From positions 1 through 64,000 of the forward strand of contig JAUGWO010000128.1 in NCBI GenBank assembly GCA_049724395.1: 64,000 bases of DNA. The letters are read 5' to 3'. The notes below the pieces were generated by a model, which did no database searches, had not been told where the DNA came from, and was given only the letters and a program-made list of their open reading frames with translations. Source of the DNA: Spongospora subterranea f. sp. subterranea. Taxonomy: Eukaryota; Endomyxa: Phytomyxea; Phytomyxea; Plasmodiophorida. Both the position numbers and the translations under genes were made by a program. Positions 9,961-19,311 of this stretch are shown one piece after another. The stretch's first letter is position 1. Every line of letters begins with the position of its first letter.

Positions 9961-11073
9961 ATGCAGGACGTTCCAATGGAGACCGAAACCAACAAGGAAC
10001 AAACAATAGGAAGAAAACATCCCAGGGACAGGGCAACCACATCTAATGCAACATCCGATAAGACCAAAAAGATGAAGGACAAATTCATACCACGGTCAAT
10101 GATGAATTATAACGAAGCGATTTTAATGCCCAAAACACAACATGAAATAGAAACTCTATTACCGGAACTCATCCAAGAAATACCTTGGCTCATGGCTAAA
10201 CTAAAGAATGACGTTACGCCAATGGGAACAGGCACGATAATCATCAAAGGGCTAAAAATAGGTACACAACGAAGAATAGTTAAAAGAATAGTAACGAAAC
10301 TAACTCCAACCACTCAGGACAATACAAAGCCCTGCAACAATACTGTGGGAGAAAAGGAATTCGAATCAGACCTACATCAGAGTCCAAACACGACACCAGC
10401 CGTAAAGTTATTGTGCAAGGCATCCCACCATACCTTATTAAAAACGGAATGGCGATACAAGGCTGGAAAAGGAAAACAACCGGACAAAGCTACCCAAATT
10501 GGAAGCAACACTACCATGTTCCAATTCCAGATGGCAAGTGATGCGAAGCAATGTCTATCGCAGGGAACGGTACATATATTCGGGAAACAATACAAGCCCC
10601 TGGCCTTCCAAAAAAAGGAAATACGAGTATGTGAAACATGCTACCAGATTGAGTGCCTCCAAAAAAACAAATGTGGCAAGATTGCCTGCTACATATGCAG
10701 TGAAGCTCACATGGCCGACTCATGCCCAAAGAAGAATAAGGATGAGCCTAAGTGCATTACATGCCAGGAAGAGGGACATTGGGCCATCCAATGCCCATGC
10801 GTTACCTGTAAATCAAGATTCAATAAAGCAAATATGACAAAGGGCCACAAAAAGATGAGCAAAATGCAAATTGAATTTACCTACACTGAAAGCCGAAGTT
10901 ATGACATGCTGAAGGAGTACACAAAGACTGGCAGATTGTGGTTTGTTTCATTATACAGGAAGGCCAAGATCTTATATTGCACCCCGAAATTAGATGCCGT
11001 CCCCTGCGACAACCAAATTCTTCGCATCACTCGATACCTGGAATTGGAACATGGTAAAATTGTTTCCAATTAG
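9961..11073 (+). CDS. LINE ORF1, gag-like zinc-knuckle protein
   Basis: The frame is open from 9916, and the first ATG is at 9961. The N-terminal half is basic and Lys/Thr-rich. The C-terminal half has Cys/His clusters: CETC near 10630, CYICSEAHMADSC (CX2CX3HX4C) near 10688 and CITCQEEGHWAIQC (CX2CX4HX4C) near 10754. This arrangement is known for nucleic-acid-binding ORF1 proteins of APE-type LINEs, which coat the RNA in a ribonucleoprotein. The C-terminal part overlaps ORF2 by 80 bases. Confidence 0.8.
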   Translation: MQDVPMETETNKEQTIGRKHPRDRATTSNATSDKTKKMKDKFIPRSMMNYNEAILMPKTQHEIETLLPELIQEIPWLMAKLKNDVTPMGTGTIIIKGLKIGTQRRIVKRIVTKLTPTTQDNTKPCNNTVGEKEFESDLHQSPNTTPAVKLLCKASHHTLLKTEWRYKAGKGKQPDKATQIGSNTTMFQFQMASDAKQCLSQGTVHIFGKQYKPLAFQKKEIRVCETCYQIECLQKNKCGKIACYICSEAHMADSCPKKNKDEPKCITCQEEGHWAIQCPCVTCKSRFNKANMTKGHKKMSKMQIEFTYTESRSYDMLKEYTKTGRLWFVSLYRKAKILYCTPKLDAVPCDNQILRITRYLELEHGKIVSN

Positions 11074-11076
11074 GGT
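10495..11076. repeat. Inverted duplication of about 80 bp inside the LINE
   Basis: About 80 bases of ORF1 at 10495-10575 reappear in reverse orientation at about 10993-11076, roughly three quarters identical. The sense peptide MFQFQMASDAK of ORF1 corresponds to MFQFQVSSDAK on the minus strand at the second site. The start of ORF2 is read from the antisense of this ORF1 piece. Confidence 0.8.
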
Positions 11077-14000
11077 GTGGTTGAATGTAAAACGTGGGAA
11101 AAAACCAAATAACAGCAAAGTATGGAAAACAAGTGAAAACAAAACACTGGAACAATCAACACCATACAGTGGCGGAAACAGCAAAGGACTCCATACATCA
11201 TGCATGGTGGAGATAAAGAATACGAAATACGTATTTAGAGATGTCATCGGAATAGGAAACTGCGCTTTCGAGGCGATCAGAGCATCAGGAGCGATCCCGA
11301 ATATGACAGTGCAAAACCTACGAAAGGAAATATGTGAATTCGCTAGAAATCCTGAGCAAGGAAGAACCTTTGCTAAAAAATTAAAACCCTATATAGGATC
11401 GCTGCCAAACAATGACAGCATAGGATTGGATGAATATCTGAATATAATGAGTATCGATAGACAATGGGGAGGGTTGTTCGAACTCACCATAGCTGCATAC
11501 AAATTTAAAATGAACATAACCGCTACCGGCAAGTTCTCGCACATAGTGTCTATACGCGGATACCCGGATTCTGCCGGCCCTGGTATGTACAAATTCTTAG
11601 TCGACTACGCACTGTATGTTGGTACCTATGGGCACAGCCAGTTGGGATGCGTAACAGCCAATACCGGCAAGGTGCCAACACAAACTGCGGGCGCCCCGGA
11701 ACGCCCAACAAGAGGAAACAACTCATTAGATATCACCATTGCCAATCGACAGATGGCAAAGGAGATCTTACAATGGGACGTGCACGCAGAGCTAGGCAGT
11801 GACCATTCACCGACAACAATAGATACTACAATTAGAAGAAAATCGACGCAAAGGATTCCCCCTAGCCGTAAAAGAATACAACGAATTGACACACGAGCGA
11901 CAACGAAAGCGTTAGAAGAGGAACTGCAGAATGTTGGAAGCAAGAACATGGGACTAACAGCTTTCATTGACCTATTGCAAAATAGCATTAAGCACAAATA
12001 TGTTAGACAGAATAGATGCAAATTCTGGACCACGAAACTCAAAATTGCGTTAAACTTGCGAAATAAACTCAAGCGCAAACACCAGGAAGCCATACTGAAA
12101 TGCAAAAGCCAGCAATTTATTGCACGGCAGCACACCGAAATGCGAAAAGCGGAAATATCATTGAGGAAACAATTTCAGAAAGCGAAAAATGCAAGCCTTA
12201 GAACGGAAGTTAAACAGGCATGTATGGACGAAACAGGAGCCAAAATATGGAGCCTGGTAAAGAAGATAAGTCCTCAAACCAACAAACGGAGACGAAAGTA
12301 CGAAACACAGAAAGTTGATGCAAAAGATGAAGCGGAAAAAATAGCTGACAGTTTTGAGGCAATCTACAGCGAAGCAGACCTTAACCTCAATGAGCATGAA
12401 CAGCGTGAACACGATCTACTCATTGAAAAACTATGGAAAGAGAGAATCTCTCAACCACCGGAAAAGATTACTTTGAGAGAGCTAGAAAGGGCAGTTGTTA
12501 AGGCCAATAGGAAATCAGCAGGAGGAATTGATGGAATACCGAATAGTCTCATCAAAGAATTATGCAAAAATGATATGAACAAATACGCGTTGCTGAATTC
12601 AATTAATAACGATATTATAGATTTAGGATACTTCCCACAAGATATGAAAATAGCGAAAATCAGACCATTACCTAAAGATAAACCAGGTGAATATAGACCG
12701 ATATCATTATTGCCTAATATAGCCAAACTGGTAGAAGGGATTATTGAACACAGAATAAGACACCAAGCGGAAAAGCACATACCTGATAACCAATTCGGGT
12801 GCAGACCCGCTCATAGTACTACGCATGCATTGTTAAGATTGCTGCATAATGCAGGATTAGCAGCTGCTAAAGAACAACAATTCGCCCTAATTGTATATGA
12901 CTTTATGAAAGCCTTTGACAGAGTACAGAGAACACTACTAGTACGAAAGATGAGAAATATGGGAATAGACTCATACCTAATATTATTGATCGACCAATGG
13001 TTGACAAAGCGAATATTCCACGTGTGCCACAGGAAAAATACTACAGAGCCGCATTATCAAGAGAACGGAATCCCTCAAGGATCCAGTATTAGCGTCTTAT
13101 TATGGATTATATATATCTACGATGCACCAATAGAAACGGTCAATAGTAATGTTTATGTAGATGATACCACACAATGGGCAACAGATTCAACCAAATGGGA
13201 AGTAAAAAATCAACTGAGGGCAGAGAGTTCAAAGCTGCAAAGCTGGTGCACAGCAAACCACATTAAGATACAATGGCTGAAAACCCACTTATTATTCAAT
13301 GAACATGCTCATAGAGACCAAATAACTGTCAACGAGCATAAAATGAAAACAACAGACACAATCAAGTATTTAGGGGCAACCTTAAGAGCAAATGATGAGA
13401 ATCACCACTCAACAATCAAAATCGATCTCAAAGAAGTAGCAAAGGACATTAAAACCAGATGCAAATTAATGAGAGGGCTACGAAAATATGGAATTCCAGT
13501 TTCGACCTTTCAAAAAATATGTCGAGGATTCATAGGCGGAAAACTCAATTACTACCTGCCATGGCTTGCAGCGGAAATACACCAAACCATGAAGACCACT
13601 CTGAACCCGATGGAAATTGCATATAGAGACTATATGAGAACATATACAGGATGTTTCCCATCGACACCAATCCCATTATTACATGCGATATCACGATTCC
13701 CATTATTAAAGGATAGAATAATCACAGAGACAACAATGACAGTACTTTCAGCACAGGCAAATGGCACATTATTAGGAAGTGAATATGCTGCCTGGAATGG
13801 AGATGGCGATGGATGGACCCCATTAGGGGAGGTATGGAAAGCACTCAAAGAGAGAGTACCTGACACATATGATGCAGTTCATACTAGGACTGATATACCA
13901 GCACGAATATTGGAGGGATTATATAAGGTCAAATACCATTCCTCAAATAGGGAAAAAGCAATAAAAAAACACAAAAAAGGAAAGCTATTGCCGACAAACC

Positions 14001-14623
14001 CAGATATCGAACTATGGACAGATGGGAGTTTTAATAAGGATGTTGGCGGAGGAGCGGCAGCTCTGCTAATTGATTATACAAATAGAGATGAAAAAGGCGA
14101 GACCAACGAAGAGATAATTACCGTTAAACTAGGAACAGAAGTGACATCATCATATGAATGTGAGATTATTGCACTGAATAGTGGACTAGATATAGCTGTA
14201 GACCAGAACTATGAGGGAAGACATATCCACATAATGACAGATTCCTTATCATGGATGAGTCAACTACAATCCTTACCGATAAAACCAAGGAGAGTGAACG
14301 CTATCGTTGCGGAATGTGCAGATAAATTAGCGAAATTAACAAAAGAAAACATGGTGGATATACACTTTATACCAAGTCACGTGGAAAACGACAACAATAA
14401 TGAAGACGAGATGAAAGTCCCCATAGGACACAGCGATGACATTGATCAACTAGCAAAGCAAGCATCGATGGACGGCGATGAAATTCAACATGACCCATTT
14501 ATATCATCGTTCAAACTGCATCTTAAAAAAGAGAGAGAGAAAACCTTGAAGATTACATCAAAGAACGAGTTCAAGCTAGCAGATTCAAAGGATACCCAGA
14601 AAGGGATAAATTTAAGATATTAA
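10994..14623 (+). CDS. LINE ORF2: OTU-like protease, reverse transcriptase, RNase H
   Basis: This is a 1209-codon frame. A better start than 10994 is the ATG at 11204, because the first 60 residues come from an inverted ORF1 fragment. Residues 80-215 resemble an OTU cysteine protease: GIGNCAFEAIRAS matches the Cys box, WGGLFELTIAAYKF the middle motif, and a GHSQ triad-like His follows, though the usual Asp before GNC is Ile. Next, NNSLDITIAN and GSDHSP (about 11720-11810) are the last motifs of an APE endonuclease whose core is absent. The RT (about 12400-13400) has VYDFMKAFDRV, GIPQGSS and YVDD. RNase H (about 14010-14480) keeps WTDGS, YECEIIAL, MTDSLSW and the final Asp. The frame shifts near 14540, where the downstream peptide continues in another frame. 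Confidence 0.9.
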   Translation: MPSPATTKFFASLDTWNWNMVKLFPIRVWLNVKRGKKPNNSKVWKTSENKTLEQSTPYSGGNSKGLHTSCMVEIKNTKYVFRDVIGIGNCAFEAIRASGAIPNMTVQNLRKEICEFARNPEQGRTFAKKLKPYIGSLPNNDSIGLDEYLNIMSIDRQWGGLFELTIAAYKFKMNITATGKFSHIVSIRGYPDSAGPGMYKFLVDYALYVGTYGHSQLGCVTANTGKVPTQTAGAPERPTRGNNSLDITIANRQMAKEILQWDVHAELGSDHSPTTIDTTIRRKSTQRIPPSRKRIQRIDTRATTKALEEELQNVGSKNMGLTAFIDLLQNSIKHKYVRQNRCKFWTTKLKIALNLRNKLKRKHQEAILKCKSQQFIARQHTEMRKAEISLRKQFQKAKNASLRTEVKQACMDETGAKIWSLVKKISPQTNKRRRKYETQKVDAKDEAEKIADSFEAIYSEADLNLNEHEQREHDLLIEKLWKERISQPPEKITLRELERAVVKANRKSAGGIDGIPNSLIKELCKNDMNKYALLNSINNDIIDLGYFPQDMKIAKIRPLPKDKPGEYRPISLLPNIAKLVEGIIEHRIRHQAEKHIPDNQFGCRPAHSTTHALLRLLHNAGLAAAKEQQFALIVYDFMKAFDRVQRTLLVRKMRNMGIDSYLILLIDQWLTKRIFHVCHRKNTTEPHYQENGIPQGSSISVLLWIIYIYDAPIETVNSNVYVDDTTQWATDSTKWEVKNQLRAESSKLQSWCTANHIKIQWLKTHLLFNEHAHRDQITVNEHKMKTTDTIKYLGATLRANDENHHSTIKIDLKEVAKDIKTRCKLMRGLRKYGIPVSTFQKICRGFIGGKLNYYLPWLAAEIHQTMKTTLNPMEIAYRDYMRTYTGCFPSTPIPLLHAISRFPLLKDRIITETTMTVLSAQANGTLLGSEYAAWNGDGDGWTPLGEVWKALKERVPDTYDAVHTRTDIPARILEGLYKVKYHSSNREKAIKKHKKGKLLPTNPDIELWTDGSFNKDVGGGAAALLIDYTNRDEKGETNEEIITVKLGTEVTSSYECEIIALNSGLDIAVDQNYEGRHIHIMTDSLSWMSQLQSLPIKPRRVNAIVAECADKLAKLTKENMVDIHFIPSHVENDNNNEDEMKVPIGHSDDIDQLAKQASMDGDEIQHDPFISSFKLHLKKEREKTLKITSKNEFKLADSKDTQKGINLRY

Positions 14624-14937
14624 TGACGCTAAACGAAAGGAAGATTGAACCTACAACCCCGCTTCTCAACAGAGCAAGAACTGGGCACTCTTGTGCAAGA
14701 AATCACCTGAAGAACCTGAATATGGATGACAGTAACATATGCAGATGGTGTAATACGGAAATAGAGACGATTGAACATCAGGTGTTACACTGCAAGGCGT
14801 TACAAGGAAAGTTGAGTAAAGTCAGGAAAGAGTACAAAGGTTTGAACACCTCATCATTTGAAAATGCACTGTGGGAATACCCGCAAGAAATGAACAGGAT
14901 CCTAAGAAGGGCAGTGAAAAAGAGGTGCTACATCTAG
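14540..14937 (+). CDS. LINE ORF2 C-terminal part in a shifted frame
   Basis: From about 14540 the sensible peptide (ENLEDYIKERVQASRF, then RDKFKILMTLNERK) continues in a different frame from the RNase H, most simply by a one-base indel in the A/GA-rich run near 14527-14545. It ends with the Cys/His domain CRWCNTEIETIEHQVLHC that closes many LINE ORF2 proteins, and a stop at 14935-14937. The ATG at 14623 is therefore probably not a real start. Confidence 0.75.
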
Positions 14938-15024
14938 AACCACAGGAACCCGAATCCGAATACACGAGCAGAAAATGCACTGTGGGAATACCCGCAAGAA
15001 ATGAACAGGATCCTAAGAAGGGCA
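14858..15024 (+). repeat. 55-bp direct repeat at the end of LINE ORF2
   Basis: The sequence beginning GAAAATGCACTGTGGG and ending AAGAAGGGCAG is present at 14858-14912 and again, unchanged, at about 14970-15024. The second copy lies after the stop codon, in the 3' UTR. It is a local duplication with no sign of function. Confidence 0.9.
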
Positions 15025-15498
15025 GACGGCGATCGAGACAGTGAGAGAGAGGAGGCAGCCTAGATAAATATTTTCCGAAGAGGAGTAAAACCTCGATAAA
15101 AAATCAGCTACCTAACCGTAGCGAAGAGGGGCTACCTCTCTAAATACAGGCCGAAGAGGAGGACAACCTCTATGCAAAAACCGAGCTGTCTAGTAAGGAT
15201 GCGACCTGGTTAGGCCAAAGGGTGTTCCTTAGGGAATTTTTAGTGTCCCGGATACAGAGTTTTCCGGGTACGTTTTTTAGTTGGGACGGAATATGTAGGA
15301 CTATTCTAACCCCACACTACCCTTTGCGTCGACCAAAATGCTGAACTACCGGCGAAGGTCTCATATTTCGGGTGCGAGCCTGATACTGGGAGGAGCTTCT
15401 GAGACGCGAGTCGAAGAAACAAATCTTGGCCCAATAGCCGTGGGACCGGCCGACCTGCATGAAAAGTGCAAACTCAATCACAAAAAAAAAAAAAAAAA
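14938..15498 (+). other. LINE 3' untranslated region and A-tail
   Basis: This stretch has GAAGAGGAG-type repeats (15080-15175), no coding frame, and a terminal A17 at 15482-15498 directly before the right target duplication. Confidence 0.85.
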
Positions 15499-15511
15499 GA
15501 GCCGATAAGAA
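15499..15511. repeat. Right 13-bp target-site duplication of the LINE
   Basis: This is an exact copy of the 13 bases at 8876-8888 and directly follows the A-run. Confidence 0.9.
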
Positions 15512-16470
15512 GGAGCAGCGTGGTCAGGCGTTCACCGCAGAGACGCGTGTACATCATTTTTCGAATCCGTGATTAAATCGCCGAGCAAGGCGTCGTCCAA
15601 AATGAACCTGCCAGGTCTGATCGAAGCGGGCTTGGACGCTTGGAGAATCTAAGAAAGTTTTCAGAGCGCTTTAAGGCGGAAGATTACCAGTTTTTCGGAA
15701 AGCTTCTGTATGAAGTGTTCTTTTCACAAGCTGTCGACGGTCCCGGCGATGAACAGGATCGGGATCACATCGAACGATGTGTGACCCGATGATTTGCGTT
15801 ACAATGTAATCCAGACATTACCCAGATTCCACATCCTTCCGAAGCTTCATAAACCTGGCACAACCAAGGCTCCGGGTATGTTCACTGGCCGGCAGGTGAT
15901 AACTAATAACATTGTGTCAGACATGCGACGAAGGAAGCAGCCTGCGATGAAGTAGCGCCACACATTTGTCTGGCGCATCTTTGTTTGGGCAAAAATGGAT
16001 AAGTTCGACGGTGATCAGTTTGGACAAGGAGGTTGGACCTCAGCAGCTTTCCAAGGCTATCTCTCTGCCAATCAAATCGGGCAAATCATTGGTTTTGAAA
16101 ACATAAAGCGAAAGACAGCGACAAAACCAACCCCAGCCAACCAATCTATGGGGTGTATTGGATAGAACTGGGAGAGATTTCTCCACATTTCAATAGTGCC
16201 GCGGCCTTTGATGAAGAGATTCATGAGCGATCAAGAATCCTGGGAAGACCTGGTTCCCATTCATCATCTCCAAGGACGCACTCGATCAGGGTTTTGTACT
16301 TGAATCGACAGGCACTTTACAGAACAGCATGAGATATTTTGTCAGATTCAGCTCCGTCAGATTCACAGTCATCGTGGTCGTTTTCGATTTGAAGCAAACT
16401 CGACAAACGGACGGTGTATCTTTCCACATATACTTAGGTGTATCTTTCTATTGTGTAAACGGGGGGTGTA
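15512..16470. other. Unassigned stretch between LINE and hAT
   Basis: No recognisable domain, RNA gene or repeat was found. Some short frames look protein-like (for example around 15600-15730 and 15960-16160 on the plus strand), but they are interrupted. Near 16427-16450 a TATACTTAGGTGTAT word resembles the motif in the inverted repeat at 30604-30823. Confidence 0.4.
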
Positions 16471-16478
16471 CCGTCAGT
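16471..16478. repeat. Left 8-bp target duplication of the hAT element
   Basis: CCGTCAGT here equals 19304-19311. Eight base pairs is the signature target duplication of the hAT superfamily. Confidence 0.93.
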
Positions 16479-19303
16479 TAGGCCTCGGCAAGGTACGGTA
16501 CGATACCTTTAGTACCCGGTATTTGAAAGTCCGTACCCCGTACCTTTTAAAGATAGGGTACGAGGTACGGGTACAGGGTACGGTACGGTACAGGCTCTGT
16601 ACCGTACCCGTTGTACCTTTTAGGTTGTTAGGGGAAGGTACATTGTAGGGACTGCGTACCATACCCGTAACCCGTTATATGGAGCTGTCCCCTGTCCGTT
16701 ACGGTCTTACGGAATAATTATTCTCGGAAGCTGACATGACATGCCCGTCAGTCCGTGATCCTGAATCACCGCGTCATTTGAGGTCTCGAGTGAAAATAGA
16801 CCAGTTCGCCACGTAATGGAAGACCTCGAGTACTTGTCTGAGGAACCACTACTCACGACGGCTGGATCCCGAAAAAGGCACAAAGTCAGTTACGTCTGGG
16901 CTCACGTTAGGCAATATGACGCTGATCGTGACCGAAATTCAAATGCTGGCAAGTCCCAGTGCCGCTTCTGCTTGCATTGGTTTTCTGCGTCGATAAACGC
17001 GTCAGGATGGAAGCGTCATCTGCTGAATCATGGGATCAAGGATCCTGCGTCGCAGTCGGACTCGAGCCACAACTCCTCTGGGTTGCGCCTATCCAAGCAG
17101 ACCTTGCTCCCGTCGCCACCCAACCCGAAAGAAACTGCATTTTTGCATAACTCTGTGGTTGATTACGTCGTGACGTCTCTCTCGCCTCATAATGTGGTAG
17201 AATGTACCGCCTTTAAAAAGTTGATTTCGACGTTTCGCCCTGGCTATATTTTGCAATCAGCCAGGACGATTGGCAGACGCGTTTTGGAACTATACGTTAT
17301 CACACTTCCCTTGATCGCTGCTTTCTTACAAGACCTTCCTTTCAAATTTTCGTTATCATTCGATGGCTGGACCAACGCCCATATGAAGGTAGTTTTTGTA
17401 AATATTGTCAATGTCCCAGATGTTTAGGTTGGGGTTTCTGCAGGGTTTTTACATCGTAACCATTCACTTCGTGGATCCAGCTATAGGAAAGCTTCGCTGC
17501 ATGCTCCTCAACGTGTTTAGGCCGGACCCTGGCGATGGAGTTGGAAAACGGTTATCAATCATGCTGTTTGATTTTCTGTCCTCTTTGGGAGACAATGTTT
17601 TGCAGAAGGTCCGTGCCATTGTTACTGACAACGGTTCGGACGCAATTGCTGCCGGAAATTATTTTGTCAACCTTTGCAAGGAACGATGTTCAGAGGACCC
17701 CAAGTTCCAGCCTTGCTGGTTAATTCGCTGCGTCGATCACAGTATCCAGCTTGCTGTAAATGAGGCGCTTCGCTTCATCAATCAAATTAATGATAAGCTG
17801 CGGTGTATTCTTCCAGCGATTCGACATAGCAAGACGCGACGCGAGGCGTTTCGCAAAGAAGCTGCTTTAAGAAACCAAACATCGTTGGAACCTCCGTGCT
17901 TGGATTCGAAAACGCGATGGGGATCGACCCACGAGATGTCGAGTCAGAGCTATGACAAGCGCAAGATAATTGATCACTGCGTCGAAGCCTTCGATGATTT
18001 ACAAGATTATGCTATTTCAACGGAGGAGTGGCGGCGCATTGGACACGTCGCTAAATTTCTCAAACCCATTCGAGAAATTATGGAAGGCTTATCCGCAGAA
18101 ACGAGTAGCACCATCTCCATGGTGCAAGATCAAATTGATTTTATATTCAACCATTGCGAGCAAGCAATTATCTCCAGTTTTGAGCCTGAGCTGATCAAAC
18201 TTGCCGCACAGAGTATGATGAACAAATTAGGTACCTACCGCAGCAAGCTGACTGGTGTTCACACCAAAATCGCTGAGTATTTGGATCCAAGGTTAGAGAA
18301 GCCTTATGATCCCGACGAAAGGAACGAATTGAAATCATTCATTCGTCAGTAAGTCAATCTGACATGGGTTCATGTGCAACGAGCCGATTTATTACTTCAC
18401 AGGATTCTGATCACCCAATATGGATTCCAATTGTCCCAAGATGGTGTGGTTCTTGCAAATGCTTGCCCGGTCGAAGCTTCCGGGAGTGCTTTGCTGCTTC
18501 GTCGTCGTCGACTGACTCAAACACTTCCGATGCAAGACGAAGTGGACAAGTTTCTTAATGTATACGAAAATGAGGATGTTGATCTCATATCCTACTGGAT
18601 TTGCCATGCAAAAGCTTACCCTTATTTGTTTCTCCTGGCAATGGATGTTCTTGCCATACCATCGTCATCTACCGCTGTGGAAAGAGCTAATTCTGAGGCA
18701 GGGCGAGAGTATTCAGATCACAGAATGTCACTGTCACCAAACATGTTTACAGCATCCATGTGTGTCCGATCATGGATGAACAACGGATTGGAGCCTCCCA
18801 AAGACCGACATTCAGCCGCTAAAGCACTGTCCTCAGACTTCAGTGACCGGCTCTTAGATCTTCAAGTTCAAGAAGATGTCCAAGAAATCGTGATACAAGA
18901 AGGTCACGTGCTACCTGCGGGGTAATGAAAGTACACTTTCAACTGCCAATATAAAAACCATGTGTTCATCGTATTTGAAGAAGCATATAGATGAAAGTTG
19001 AATTCAAATTAACGGGACTGGTTCGTGGAGCGCGGCTATGACGAGGCCTTTGTCTAAAACCGACCATAATACGCACGGGTGTTTCAGGCCAGCGCCATGT
19101 TTTTGAGGGTACGGTACAGGTACGGGTACGGTACGACACAGCCGGTCTGTTAAAAGGTACAGGTACGGGTACAGCCATGAAGTGTATCGTACCCGGTACC
19201 GTACCCGGTACGATATAAATAGCCTAAATGGTACGGGTACAGGTATTGGATGGGGTAAAATACCGTACCCAATACACCTCGTACCATACCTTGCCGAGGC
19301 CTA
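16479..19303 (+). mobile_element. hAT DNA transposon with intact-looking transposase
   Basis: The 2,825-bp element is bordered by exact 8-bp target duplications. Its ends are inverted copies: TAGGCCTCGGCAAGGTACGG on the left and the complement of TAGGCCTCGGCAAGGTATGG on the right, with one mismatch in about 25 bp. Inside each end is a dense field of GGTACGGTAC/GGGTAC words in both orientations (16490-16640 and 19105-19290), a likely transposase-binding subterminal region. One transposase gene fills the middle. Exact target duplications, matching TIRs and an uninterrupted spliced frame suggest a recent, possibly autonomous insertion. Confidence 0.95.
16816..18925 (+). CDS. hAT transposase, three exons, 666 aa
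   Basis: Exon 1 is 16816-17388, exon 2 is 17444-18348 and exon 3 is 18403-18925. The introns are GT-AG, 55 and 54 bp. The three exons total 2001 bases, giving an unbroken 666-residue protein. Exon 1 encodes a BED-type zinc finger (CRFCLHWF...WKRHLLNH, about residues 50-75) and ends at SFDGWTNAHMK. Exon 2 starts GFYIVTIHFVD, the first catalytic block, and continues with VRAIVTDNGSDAI and CVDHSIQLAVNEAL. Exon 3 carries the C-terminal dimerisation domain (YPYLFLLAMDVLAIPSSST, then VERANSEAG). All hAT blocks are present in order. Function is cut-and-paste transposition; activity itself cannot be read from sequence. Confidence 0.95.
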
Positions 19304-19311
19304 CCGTCAGT
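19304..19311. repeat. Right 8-bp target duplication of the hAT element
   Basis: CCGTCAGT is identical to 16471-16478 and sits immediately outside the right TIR. Confidence 0.93.

Larger units (their letters stand above)
8889..15498 (+). mobile_element. LINE of about 6.6 kb with OTU-like, RT and RNase H domains
   Basis: The element is bounded by 13-bp target duplications and ends in a 17-base A-run. From 5' to 3' it has tandem 30-bp repeats in a leader ORF, a gag-like ORF1 with zinc knuckles, and a long ORF2 with an OTU-like protease fold, the tail of an APE-type endonuclease, a reverse transcriptase and an RNase H, then a CCHC-like C-terminal domain in a shifted frame, and a 3' UTR. RNase H with APE remnants suggests the I/Jockey-related side of the LINE tree. 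Most of the endonuclease appears to be missing, an inverted piece of ORF1 sits between the ORFs, and there is a frameshift near 14540. It therefore looks recent but defective. Confidence 0.93.

Noticed and set aside
16451-16662. Small ORFs on both strands at the hAT left end
   Set aside because: They arise from the palindromic GGTAC-rich subterminal sequence, which opens frames on both strands.
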